Shown: positions 9,434 to 18,021 of the stretch, piece after piece | Layout of the letters: the number at the start of each line of letters is the position of its first letter | Position numbering within the stretch: position 1 is the stretch's first letter | Assembly (NCBI RefSeq): GCF_000758545.1 | Contig: NZ_CP009279.1 | Coordinates: 3,906,001-3,970,000, forward strand | Reading direction: 5' to 3' | Source of the DNA: Paenibacillus sp. FSL H7-0737 | Lineage (GTDB): Bacteria > Bacillota > Bacilli > Paenibacillales > Paenibacillaceae | Length of the DNA: 64,000 nucleotides | Notes under the pieces: model-generated | Told to the model about the DNA's origin: nothing | Databases searched by the model: none | Seen by the model: only the letters and a program-made list of their open reading frames with translations | Translations under genes and position numbers: made by a program

Positions 9434-10424
9434 ATTAACCGCATGCTTGATCATTGGCTTAATGGCAGCTTCAGTCTTATTCGTATTAAATCAGCATTCA
9501 TATGCAATGAATGAGCAAAAGATAGAAATCGAAACCCCTCAGGGTAAACTAACAGGAACTTTAATTCTACCCCAGCACTATTCTGGAAACGTAGGGCTAA
9601 TAGTTTTTGTTCATGGTGATGGTCCCATAAATGACACATACGATGACGGATATAAACCTTTATGGGAGAAATTCGCATCTGCCGGATATGCTTCTTTGTC
9701 TCTTAACAAGCCTGGTATTGGTGGTTCCTCTGGTAACTGGTTGGAGCAAAGCATGGAAGATCGTGCTCAGGAAACGATATCTGCGATTAACTGGGCGAAG
9801 AACTTACCAATGATTGATAAGAAGTCTATTGGTTTGTGGGGAGCAAGTCAGGCCGGTTGGGTGATTCCCAAGATTGTAAAAGAAGTTCCTGATCTCGCGT
9901 TCAGTATTCTTGTATCGCCTGCGGTGAACTGGATTTCTCAAGGTAAATACAATACAAGATTAGAAATGAAACAAGAAGGCTTCTCGGAAAATGAGATCCA
10001 AGCGAAAGAACATTATAATGCTCAAGTATTACAATTACTTAACGAACGAGCATCTTACGAGGATTACTTGCGTATTGCACATTCCGAGAACTTGATTTCT
10101 AAGGAACGCTGGGAATTTATCGCCAAAAACTATCAGTCTGATGCCACCGAAGAACTTAGTTACTTCAATGCTCCTGTCCATTTAGTACTCGGCGGTCAAG
10201 ATATCAATGTAGATATTGAGGAAACCGAACGTATTTATCGTGAAAAAATACCTGCCAGCTTGCTCTCAGTCTCTTATTTTCCCAACGCTGACCACTCTAT
10301 GCTTTCAAAGAAGAATGCCGCATCCCCCTTAAGGACTTATTTAACCGCTGTTTTCTTTCCACGACAATTGGTGGAAGATCAATATTTAGATGATCTAAGC
10401 CGATTTGTGAAGACACAACATTAA
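9417..10424 (+). CDS. Secreted or membrane-anchored alpha/beta hydrolase
   Basis: An N-terminal signal/anchor segment (residues ~8-30, KLTACLIIGLMAASVLFVL) precedes an alpha/beta-hydrolase domain. The oxyanion strand is VFVHGDGP, the nucleophile elbow GASQAG has S144, the acid is D262 in GGQD and H293 is in ADHSML, so the triad looks intact. The start overlaps the GNAT gene by 17 nt, making it the last gene of the MerR unit. Probably an extracytoplasmic esterase or peptidase-like hydrolase. The cysteine at residue 10 is not in a convincing lipobox. Confidence 0.85.
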   Translation: MKKNIKLTACLIIGLMAASVLFVLNQHSYAMNEQKIEIETPQGKLTGTLILPQHYSGNVGLIVFVHGDGPINDTYDDGYKPLWEKFASAGYASLSLNKPGIGGSSGNWLEQSMEDRAQETISAINWAKNLPMIDKKSIGLWGASQAGWVIPKIVKEVPDLAFSILVSPAVNWISQGKYNTRLEMKQEGFSENEIQAKEHYNAQVLQLLNERASYEDYLRIAHSENLISKERWEFIAKNYQSDATEELSYFNAPVHLVLGGQDINVDIEETERIYREKIPASLLSVSYFPNADHSMLSKKNAASPLRTYLTAVFFPRQLVEDQYLDDLSRFVKTQH

Positions 10425-10452
10425 ACCTATTTCCAGATAAGAAGTCTGGCTA

Positions 10453-10483
10453 TTGACTTTACCCTTAGGGGAAGGTGCATAGT
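10453..10483 (+). promoter_or_regulatory. Second MerR-type promoter with 19-bp spacer
   Basis: TTGACT (10453-10458) and CATAGT (10478-10483) are separated by exactly 19 bp. The spacer contains an imperfect dyad (ACCCTT...AAGGT) like BmrR-class operators. The GTG at 10482 lies inside this -10, so translation must start further downstream. Confidence 0.7.
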
Positions 10484-10544
10484 GGAATTGAACAAACCAT
10501 CGAAATTCAAAGTTTATATATCATTAAATATCGAAGAAATGGAG

Positions 10545-11381
10545 ATGAGATTGTTGCTGTCCATAGGAGAATTCTCGAAGATATGCGAAGTGTCAACCAA
10601 AACGCTGCGGTATTATGAGGAAATTGGATTAATTCATCCCAATGAGATTAATCCCGAGAACGGTTATAGGTATTATTCCATCAAACAACTAACAAAAATG
10701 CTCTTTATCAATCGTTTGAAATCTTATCATTTCTCACTTGAAGAAATCAAAGATATTCTGGAATGGGAGCAGGATCATTTTGAAGAGAAGCTTAGTACAA
10801 CCCTAAATCTCAAAAAAAGAAAACTACAAGAGAAACTACGAACTTACGAATATACGTTAAAGCAAATTAATAGTGATGTTCTAAATTTAGAGAAAGGAAT
10901 ATCTATGATGTCCTACCTAAATAAGATAGAAGTGCAAATTGTTGAAACCAAACCAATGCATATTCTTTTTACGCGTCAAATGTTGAGCAGTGATGATTAT
11001 GCGCTTGGATATGGTAAGTATTTTAGCAAACTGTATGAAACTATTGCCACTGAAAAGCTGACCTTGCTGGGCACGCCAATAACAATTTATCACAGTGAGG
11101 AATATAATCCTGCCGGGAATGATACAGAGTTTGCCCTACCTATTGAGGAGATCGTAAACGGAACGAGGGAATTACTTGAAGGGCTGTGTGCGAAGTCTGT
11201 TTATAAGGGCCCTTATTCAGAATTAACATCGGTTTATGCGAAGCTCACAGAATGGATAGAAAATGAAGGTTATGAAATGGTGAACTCACCCTATGAAAAA
11301 TATATAACAGACCCCACGCAAACTTCTGATCCTGAGGATCTTGTTACTGAGGTGTATTTTCCAGTTAAAAAAAGAGCGTAG
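10545..11381 (+). CDS. MerR-family regulator with GyrI-like effector domain
   Basis: MerR HTH (LLSIGEFSKICEVSTKTLRY) followed by a coiled coil and a GyrI/BmrR-like ligand-binding domain (~125-278). The frame is open back to a GTG at 10482, but that codon overlaps the -10 hexamer, so I place the start at an ATG just before the HTH. The TTG codons at 10551/10554, after GGAGATGAGA, are equally plausible. It is followed by a serine hydrolase gene 45 nt downstream in the same direction, which it may control. Confidence 0.85.
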   Translation: MRLLLSIGEFSKICEVSTKTLRYYEEIGLIHPNEINPENGYRYYSIKQLTKMLFINRLKSYHFSLEEIKDILEWEQDHFEEKLSTTLNLKKRKLQEKLRTYEYTLKQINSDVLNLEKGISMMSYLNKIEVQIVETKPMHILFTRQMLSSDDYALGYGKYFSKLYETIATEKLTLLGTPITIYHSEEYNPAGNDTEFALPIEEIVNGTRELLEGLCAKSVYKGPYSELTSVYAKLTEWIENEGYEMVNSPYEKYITDPTQTSDPEDLVTEVYFPVKKRA

Positions 11382-11426
11382 CCACACTCATATTCACACC
11401 AAAATTTGATTAAAGGAGTTATCGAT

Positions 11427-12458
11427 ATGCACAGAAACTACTGGCCTACAAAAGACTGGCAAACTTCAGATCCGGCTGCTACCTTAGGAATGGATACTGA
11501 ACAACTTTCAGAACTAGAAGCTAAGATTAAATCCGACTATAGTAATATAAACGGAATTGTAGTGGTGAGAAATGGATATATTGCCTATGAACAATACTTC
11601 AATGGCTATGGTCCGAATGATCTGCATCATGTGGCTTCTGTAACGAAAAGCATCTTATCCGCCCTCATTGGTATTGCCATTGATGCCGGCTTTATCAAGC
11701 ATGTTGATCAGGAGGTGCTGGATTTTTTCCCCGACTATGTTCCCGACGATGCTGCTGCCAATCTACAAAAACGAGAAATCACTATACGCCATTTGCTCAC
11801 CATGACAGCTCCCTATGCTTTTGAAGACTGGCACGAGCCACTGGAGCAACTCTGTAAATCGTCCGACTGGGTCAAATACACACTTGATATCCTTGGCCAC
11901 CAAGGGAATGTCGGTGATTTTAAATATTCCAGCGCAGGGGCGCACTTACTGTCAGCTGTCATCACTCGTTCCACAGGAAAAAGTGCCCGTGAGTTTGCTA
12001 ACGAGCGATTATTCAGCCCTATCGGCATGACGGAAATCCCGGATTATGAGATGAAATCATTTGGGTTTGATGATTTATTTGGGGTAAATGTGAAGGGATG
12101 GGTGGAAGACCCCAATCGTATCACCACAGGAGGATGGGGACTTACGTTGTCTCCACGTGATATGGCGCGTTTTGGTTTATTATATTTGAACCGTGGAAAA
12201 TGGGAGAATAATCAGATTATTTCGGAGACATGGATTGAAGAATCAACAGCGATGAACCCTAATCATTACGGTTATTTGTGGTGGCTACGCGAAGAAGATG
12301 GGACTTACACTTACTCAGCGTTAGGGGATGGTGGTAATGTCATTTGCTGCATTCCAGAAAAAAAACTTGTCGTAGCTATCGCCTCAGAAATCACACTTCA
12401 GCCTCGTGACCGGTGGCCTCTGATTAAGGATTGTATTATTCCGTCTGTAGTAGAGTAA
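11427..12458 (+). CDS. Serine hydrolase of the beta-lactamase/class C PBP family
   Basis: 343 aa counted from ATG 11427, which has AAAGGAG 8 nt upstream; an earlier in-frame TTG (11406) precedes that ribosome site and is rejected. The catalytic SxxK is S71-V-T-K74 (ASVTKSILSAL), the second motif is Y167-S-S, and a GDGGN segment near the C-terminus stands where the KTG-like motif is expected. No signal peptide is evident, so it may act in the cytoplasm on an ester or amide. The real substrate cannot be deduced. Confidence 0.85.
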   Translation: MHRNYWPTKDWQTSDPAATLGMDTEQLSELEAKIKSDYSNINGIVVVRNGYIAYEQYFNGYGPNDLHHVASVTKSILSALIGIAIDAGFIKHVDQEVLDFFPDYVPDDAAANLQKREITIRHLLTMTAPYAFEDWHEPLEQLCKSSDWVKYTLDILGHQGNVGDFKYSSAGAHLLSAVITRSTGKSAREFANERLFSPIGMTEIPDYEMKSFGFDDLFGVNVKGWVEDPNRITTGGWGLTLSPRDMARFGLLYLNRGKWENNQIISETWIEESTAMNPNHYGYLWWLREEDGTYTYSALGDGGNVICCIPEKKLVVAIASEITLQPRDRWPLIKDCIIPSVVE

Positions 12459-12474
12459 AGAAGATAGAAAACAT

Positions 12475-12517
12475 GCTGGTTGCCACTACTTCATTAACAA
12501 CTAGGAGTGCAACCAGC
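12475..12517 (+). terminator. Hairpin after the serine hydrolase gene (weak terminator candidate)
   Basis: GCTGGTTGC (12475-12483) pairs perfectly with GCAACCAGC (12509-12517) around a 25-nt loop, between two convergent genes. There is no T-run, so intrinsic termination is uncertain. Confidence 0.4.
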
Positions 12518-12542
12518 TGTCTACAATCTAAATCATTTTGCT

Positions 12543-12932
12543 TCAAGGAAAAATAATATCGCCTTCGTTGCTGCTTACATCAAAAAATCCTACTTTGTGT
12601 TTTATAGCCAACTCCCGCATCGCCGTATAAGCTTCCTCAGCTACAGAATAAGCGAAAGCTGCATAGATGACGGATGAGCCAAGCGAGTAGTCAGTCAACC
12701 GGTTATCCGTTCCTGCTTCCTCCATCGCCTCAAAAATCTCATCCTCTACATTCATATTAGGAAATTGCTCGGACAACTCACTATAAAAACGTTGCAGCGC
12801 CTCCGATAAAACTGATGGATCATTATAGGCATGGTCTTCCGACCACTGCACTTGCTGCTCATACCACTTCATAAACGCTGCTCTCTCTTGCGGTGCTTTA
12901 GACGTCTCGAACGCCATCAAATCATAACTCAT
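12543..12932 (-). CDS. Conserved small acidic protein of unknown function
   Basis: 129 aa from the ATG at 12930-12932, which has AGAGGAGG 7 nt upstream; a TTG two codons earlier is too close to the ribosome site. It begins SYDLMAFE and contains WYEQQVQWSEDHAYNDP. It is soluble, acidic, rich in Trp/Tyr and has no signal or membrane segment. I recall similar ~130-aa 'SYDLM(A/V)FE' proteins in Firmicutes and actinomycetes, but know no tested function. It stands alone between convergent units. Confidence 0.7.
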   Translation of the reverse strand: MSYDLMAFETSKAPQERAAFMKWYEQQVQWSEDHAYNDPSVLSEALQRFYSELSEQFPNMNVEDEIFEAMEEAGTDNRLTDYSLGSSVIYAAFAYSVAEEAYTAMRELAIKHKVGFFDVSSNEGDIIFP

Positions 12933-13071
12933 TAGCAATCCTCCTCTAAACCACCCTAATCGTGCATTTTCAGTTCCTATAAATTGTTGGGCTGTTTTGA
13001 TTATATATTAAAAATCATCAGACCCATACTATAGAATTATGATACTTACTCACCCATTAAATATTTAAATA

Positions 13072-14817
13072 TCATGTGAGCTCAGGTGTATCTACAAAAG
13101 TAACCACTGGCTCCATTACGCCATGTAATTCAAACAAGATTAGTTCGTTCCCGCCTTGACGCAAAAGCGGTGCCGGTATGTAAAGCGTTTTTGTCGGACC
13201 CTCCTCCCAGTAACGACCTAGATTAAAGCCGTTTATAAAAACCTGACCTTTACTCCATCCGTCCAACCGCAAAAAAGTATCCTCAGGCTTACTGACTTGA
13301 AAGCTCCCCCGGTAGAAAGTGGGCCGCTGACGTTCTTCGCAATCTATCGGTGTGAATGATAATCCTTTAAGATCTGTTAATGGCAAGGAACGAATGGTCC
13401 AATCATGCAAAAATTGATAGCCGAGTCTAACGCCACAGGTTATGCCCTTCGGATCACGAAGCAGAGGGCCATAATTTACGCGTCCCATGTTCTCCACAAG
13501 AATGTCGATTTGCAGTCCCACAATCGGGATCTCTAATGAAATTCCTCGCGGATCCCAGCGTTCAACTGTACCGACAAAGGCCCCATTCGCGAATACAAGC
13601 GCACGATCGCGAACTTCTTGAAGAACGAGCTCCGTACTGCTGCGGGGTCCACTGATCTTCGTTGAATACAAGATAAATCCATAATCCTGACCCAGTTTCT
13701 CCATTGGCTCGGGACATGCTCTACGTTCTGGACGAGACAAAACGTCTAACTGAGTGAACAGTGGTGCTGCTTCTGTCATCAACACTTTACCATAAGCTTG
13801 TGACTTTATTAACGGCGGTAATTCCAGTGGCGGCAACGTTACGTATTTCTCAATAATTTTTCGAGCTTCATAAAATTTTGCAGTTGGCTTACCCGATTCG
13901 TCCAGCAGTGTATCATAATCGTAGCTGGTTACGATGGGCTCATATTTGTCAAAAAGATTTGCCCCATTCATAAATCCAAAATTCGTCCCCCCATGAAACA
14001 TGTAGAAGTTAACAGAGGCTCCTAGAGCCAGCATTTCATCCAAAGTCTCCGCTACTTCGGATTCGGGGCGGGTATTATGCGGTTTCATCCAGTGGTCAAA
14101 CCATCCATTCCAGAATTCCATGCACATCAACGGCCCCGTAGGCTGATATTCACGTAATTTAGCAAAGGCTTCCTTTGCCCGTGAACCGAAATTTACGGTG
14201 GCGAACACTCCGTCGATCATACCGCCTTGAAGCATATGATCTTCAGCTCCATCTGAAGTAAACAGCAGAACGTCCATGCCGCGGGCGATCATTCCTGCTT
14301 TTAGATCATGCAGGTAAGTCTTATCACTCCCAAAGCTTCCATATTCGTTCTCTACCTGAAGGGCAAGCACAGGCCCACCGTTAGTGCTTAACAAAGGCCG
14401 CAGACGTGGAAGCAACTCATCGAAATAGGCATCCAACTTAGATAAATAGACGTTATCATTACAACGCAGCTGGATGTTATCGTCCGCAAGTAACCAAGCT
14501 GGCAATCCACCGAATTCCCATTCCGCACAAATATAAGGACTTGGCCGCAAAATCACGTGCAAACCAAGCTCTCCAGCAAGTCTAACGAAAGCCTCGATGT
14601 CAGCAAATCCATCAAAATTGAAGCTCCCCTCCTCTGGTTCGTGTAAATTCCAAGGAATATAGGTTTCAACAGTATTTAATCCGCAAGCCTTCAGCTTCAG
14701 CAAACGATCCTGCCAATATTCCGGAACGATCCGGAAGTAATGAAGCGCACCAGAAAGCAACCGCATGGGTTGTTCGTCTAATATAAAATGATCCCCTGAT
14801 ATGGATAACTTCCGCAT
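13072..14817 (-). CDS. GH35 beta-galactosidase
   Basis: 581 aa from the ATG at 14815-14817 (GGAGGAGA upstream); a longer frame to 14853 lacks a ribosome site. GH35 features: LSGALHYFR at the start of the barrel, catalytic acid/base E158 in ENEYGS, nucleophile E234 in CMEFWNGW, and C-terminal jelly-roll domains (~400-580). There is no signal peptide, so it acts in the cytoplasm, releasing terminal beta-galactose. It is divergent from a sulfatase and lies beside further sulfatases and a hexosaminidase, suggesting it trims desulfated galactose-containing oligosaccharides. Confidence 0.93.
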   Translation of the reverse strand: MRKLSISGDHFILDEQPMRLLSGALHYFRIVPEYWQDRLLKLKACGLNTVETYIPWNLHEPEEGSFNFDGFADIEAFVRLAGELGLHVILRPSPYICAEWEFGGLPAWLLADDNIQLRCNDNVYLSKLDAYFDELLPRLRPLLSTNGGPVLALQVENEYGSFGSDKTYLHDLKAGMIARGMDVLLFTSDGAEDHMLQGGMIDGVFATVNFGSRAKEAFAKLREYQPTGPLMCMEFWNGWFDHWMKPHNTRPESEVAETLDEMLALGASVNFYMFHGGTNFGFMNGANLFDKYEPIVTSYDYDTLLDESGKPTAKFYEARKIIEKYVTLPPLELPPLIKSQAYGKVLMTEAAPLFTQLDVLSRPERRACPEPMEKLGQDYGFILYSTKISGPRSSTELVLQEVRDRALVFANGAFVGTVERWDPRGISLEIPIVGLQIDILVENMGRVNYGPLLRDPKGITCGVRLGYQFLHDWTIRSLPLTDLKGLSFTPIDCEERQRPTFYRGSFQVSKPEDTFLRLDGWSKGQVFINGFNLGRYWEEGPTKTLYIPAPLLRQGGNELILFELHGVMEPVVTFVDTPELT

Positions 14818-14878
14818 ATAATTTCTCCTCCAACATTGAGATAGACTATTCAATTATAGGTAATAAAAATATCAACCC

Positions 14879-14946
14879 ATATGGACAATTCTAATGAAAT
14901 ATATGGAGAATTCATTGGTTGCTAGAGGCTTTTGTGATGCTATAAA
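14879..14946 (+). promoter_or_regulatory. Sulfatase promoter with two 22-bp-spaced direct repeats (AraC-type site candidate)
   Basis: ATATGGACAATTC (from 14879) and ATATGGAGAATTC (from 14901) are direct repeats 22 bp apart. They end directly next to a poor -35 (TTGCTA, 14919-14924), which is 16 bp from TATAAA (14941-14946). This is the arrangement expected for an AraC-type activator at a class II promoter. It lies between the divergent GH35 and sulfatase genes and may serve both. Confidence 0.5.
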
Positions 14947-14970
14947 CTATATTCATAGGAGGTTTTTCGG

Positions 14971-16425
14971 ATGTCAAAAAGAACTCATATTTGGTTAATT
15001 ACCACAGATCAAATGCGTGCGGATGCACTAGGTATCGAGAACGCTTCCGTACTGACACCTGAGCTTGACAAGCTTGCTTCAGAAGGCACGCTCTTCACTG
15101 GAGCTTACTGCGCTAGTCCCGTTTGCACGCCCTCACGCTCCTCCATCTTTACTGGAAGGTACCCGCATGTTCATGGTGCTTGGAACATCGGTACTGCGCT
15201 TAGAGAAGACGAACTTACCTTATGCGATCATTTAAAGACAGCGGATTATAAAACCATCGGTATAGGAAAGATGCACTTCCGTCCACAAATGAAGGGGGAC
15301 TTTTCACAAGAATATGAAGATCCTGCTTATCGAGATCGCGGAAGAGCTTCCGATGGAACGTACTACGGATTTGATGAGCATCATATTACTGAAGACAATT
15401 GTATCGGGGAATATATGGAGTGGCTTAAGGAACGCAACCCGGAAGTAGCAGAACGATTCAGTAAAGACCGTTTCAGAGCCTCCGATGCTCAACACGATGT
15501 GTGGGAGAGCGAAATTCCTCCGGAGCTGCATCAGACTTACTGGATTGCTGAACGGAGTATCGATGCTATCCTCGCCCACAAAACCGAGCAACCGTTATTC
15601 TTATGGTCCAGTTTCGTTGATCCGCATCATCCCTTTGACCCTCCAGAAGTTTATACGGATATGTACGCGGACATTGACATTCCGTCTCCAACCAGAGAAG
15701 CTGACGACGTTCATCTTCGTCCTCCACATTTGCTGCGTCAGAGTCAGGGAGGATATTGGCCTGGTGGCGGTGAGGAGCATTCTCTTGATGAAGCGCATAT
15801 GAAACGGCTCACTCGAAATTATTATGCGATGATTACCTTCATTGATGAGCAGATCGGACGTATTATAAAAGCTTGGCGTCAAAAAGAAATGTACGATGAT
15901 GTTGTCATCCTCTTTACCAGCGATCATGGAGAACTGCTCGGTGACCATGGACTAATTTACAAGGGACCGTGGTTTTATGAAGGGTTAACACGGATCCCGA
16001 TGATCGTACGTGGTCCTGGGATTGCTTCCGGGCAACGGGTCTCTGCTTTGATGGAACATGTTGATATTGTCCCCACACTGCTTGAAGCCGCAGGTCTCAA
16101 ATTCCCCTACGGAATTCAAGGCGTGTCACAGATGGAAGTGCTAGCTGGCAGGGAGTCCCATGTACGTAATTCTGCCCTAACCGCTTATATTGCTCATGAT
16201 CGAGGCATAAACGCTAAGTGTTTGCGAACTACACGTTATAAGCTAGTTATCTTTGCAGGAGAGACCTACGGTGAATTATATGATCTGAAAGAGGATCCTC
16301 ATGAAAACTACAATCGTTTTGAAGATCCCGATTATAGTGAAATTCGCAGTTCGATGGTAGAATTGCTCGTCCATCGAATGATTCAAGATCAGGACCCATT
16401 GCCTCAGCGCCGGAGTAGCTGGTAA
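14971..16425 (+). CDS. Cys-type sulfatase (arylsulfatase/choline-sulfatase-like, S1 family)
   Basis: 484 aa, good GGAGG ribosome site. The formylglycine motif is C52-T-P-S-R, so activity requires oxidation of C52 by a maturase; two candidate maturases are encoded in this block. Metal-ligand region TTDQMR at the N-terminus and FTSDHGELLGDHG near residue 310 fit alkaline-phosphatase-fold sulfatases. No signal peptide, so cytoplasmic. Its own promoter carries the paired direct repeats described above. Likely removes sulfate from imported sugar sulfates; positional specificity unknown. Confidence 0.92.
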   Translation: MSKRTHIWLITTDQMRADALGIENASVLTPELDKLASEGTLFTGAYCASPVCTPSRSSIFTGRYPHVHGAWNIGTALREDELTLCDHLKTADYKTIGIGKMHFRPQMKGDFSQEYEDPAYRDRGRASDGTYYGFDEHHITEDNCIGEYMEWLKERNPEVAERFSKDRFRASDAQHDVWESEIPPELHQTYWIAERSIDAILAHKTEQPLFLWSSFVDPHHPFDPPEVYTDMYADIDIPSPTREADDVHLRPPHLLRQSQGGYWPGGGEEHSLDEAHMKRLTRNYYAMITFIDEQIGRIIKAWRQKEMYDDVVILFTSDHGELLGDHGLIYKGPWFYEGLTRIPMIVRGPGIASGQRVSALMEHVDIVPTLLEAAGLKFPYGIQGVSQMEVLAGRESHVRNSALTAYIAHDRGINAKCLRTTRYKLVIFAGETYGELYDLKEDPHENYNRFEDPDYSEIRSSMVELLVHRMIQDQDPLPQRRSSW

Positions 16426-16466
16426 ATCAAAACACATGCTAAACTCCTTAATCTTTCCGTAACAGA

Positions 16467-16500
16467 CGAAGGACAACCTGAATGTTCAGGTTGTCCTTCG
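16467..16500. terminator. Bidirectional terminator between convergent sulfatase genes
   Basis: A near-perfect 16-bp stem starts with CGAAGGACAACCTGAA and mirrors back within 34 nt, forming a long hairpin between the stops of the two convergent sulfatase genes. The T-tracts on either side are short. Confidence 0.7.
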
Positions 16501-16506
16501 TTAAGA

Positions 16507-18006
16507 TCATTTCCCCAATTCGGATGCCTTTAGAATATTAGAAATTGGACGTCCGGCAATCAATTCGCCGTTGTTTACAAACCCTTCCTCTCGTCCCTCC
16601 AGCTCGTGAATAAGACGCTCTCTCCATTCACGTATACGCTCTAAATTATCGGTATATCCGATTGCATTAACCTTCTCTAAGGGATCGGTCACTAGGTTAA
16701 AGTACTGCTCTTCGCCTGTCTGAGAATACCATATGAATTTCTCTCTTCCATCCGTTAAAAAGTGGTGAGACTTTTCTCCATAGGCTTGCTCCCCATGAAT
16801 ATAAGACCGCCACACTATCTGATCTCCCTTACACAGCGGCAACACACTTTGCCCTTCTACTGTAACTGGTATTTGGACGCCAGCAGCTTCAAGAAACGTC
16901 GGCATAATATCGCGAAGCTCTACAATGGAATCAAGCCGGGAGCCTGCAAGAAGTCCAAGCGTTTCTCCCGGATCAAACACTATGAAAGGAATCTTAGCAC
17001 TTCCTTCATAAGGAAGAGATTTGCGGAAGTAATGATGATCCCCCATCATTTCACCATGATCAGAAGTAAATAGAATCAAAGTTTCATTTAAAACTCCATA
17101 TTCCTGCAGCCCATTGATCAACCTCCCAATTTGGTCGTCAAGATGCGTTATTAGTGCATAATATGCGGCACGGGCACGATCCAATCTGCGCTTTGGCAAA
17201 TGAGTGAACGAAGATGTTGGATCCTTAGCACTGTTTAAAGCTGCATTCTCGTCCACCCAATCTCCGACTGGAGGATCAGGAATTTCCAAATCCATGTACA
17301 TATCTAGATAACATTGCGGCGGATCCAAGGGGGAATGTGGGCGAACGAAGGAGGACCATAGGAAAAATGGTTTTCCAGGGTCTCTTCTTCGTAAGAAGTC
17401 TAGCGATTCGGTTACGCACCAATTCGTTGGATGCATCGATTCCGGCAAATGCCAGGGGCGGGCAACCGTTGAGGCATTGCAATCAAGTCCTAAGTCAGTG
17501 ATATCCGAATTGGCATTGGTTTGTCTTCGCAGCCACTGTAAATAATCATCTACTTGATCATAGTGTTCATCATATATGGCTTCGCTCTTGTCCCGATTGT
17601 AGTGAAGATATCCATCATGAAGCACTACATTATGAAATCCACATAGATTACGTGCAGGATACACATGCATCTTGCCAACACACTGCGTATGATAACCAGC
17701 TTGAGCAAGCTCTCCGGCAATCGTATGGGCGTAATTCCATTCAACCTTATCCTGATACCCCACCCGCCCATGTGATCGTTGGCCCATTCCTGTCATGATA
17801 GCAGCCCTCGCGGGAATACAACTCGGGGTAGCTGAGTAAGCATGTTCAAATAATATCCCTCTTGATGCAAGAGAATCCAGGTTGGGTGTCTCAACGACGG
17901 GATGTCCCATGATGCTCAGGCAATCAAAACGCATCTGATCCACTGTGATAAGCATAAGGTTGGGCCGCTTTGAGCCATTTTGATGGTCCAGATTAGTGTC
18001 AATCAT
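16507..18006 (-). CDS. Cys-type sulfatase (S1 family)
   Basis: 499 aa with formylglycine motif C63-I-P-A-R, N-terminal metal region TVDQMRFDCL and FTSDHGEMMGDHHYFRK at ~320. It starts with a good ribosome site (GGGAGTGAGG) 15 nt after the upstream GH20 gene, so the two are co-transcribed. No signal peptide. Sequence differs clearly from the two other sulfatases here (different Cys context, longer N-terminus), suggesting another sulfate position. Pairing with a hexosaminidase suggests GlcNAc- or GalNAc-sulfate, as inference. Confidence 0.92.
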   Translation of the reverse strand: MIDTNLDHQNGSKRPNLMLITVDQMRFDCLSIMGHPVVETPNLDSLASRGILFEHAYSATPSCIPARAAIMTGMGQRSHGRVGYQDKVEWNYAHTIAGELAQAGYHTQCVGKMHVYPARNLCGFHNVVLHDGYLHYNRDKSEAIYDEHYDQVDDYLQWLRRQTNANSDITDLGLDCNASTVARPWHLPESMHPTNWCVTESLDFLRRRDPGKPFFLWSSFVRPHSPLDPPQCYLDMYMDLEIPDPPVGDWVDENAALNSAKDPTSSFTHLPKRRLDRARAAYYALITHLDDQIGRLINGLQEYGVLNETLILFTSDHGEMMGDHHYFRKSLPYEGSAKIPFIVFDPGETLGLLAGSRLDSIVELRDIMPTFLEAAGVQIPVTVEGQSVLPLCKGDQIVWRSYIHGEQAYGEKSHHFLTDGREKFIWYSQTGEEQYFNLVTDPLEKVNAIGYTDNLERIREWRERLIHELEGREEGFVNNGELIAGRPISNILKASELGK

Positions 18007-18021
18007 AACCTCACTCCCTTC

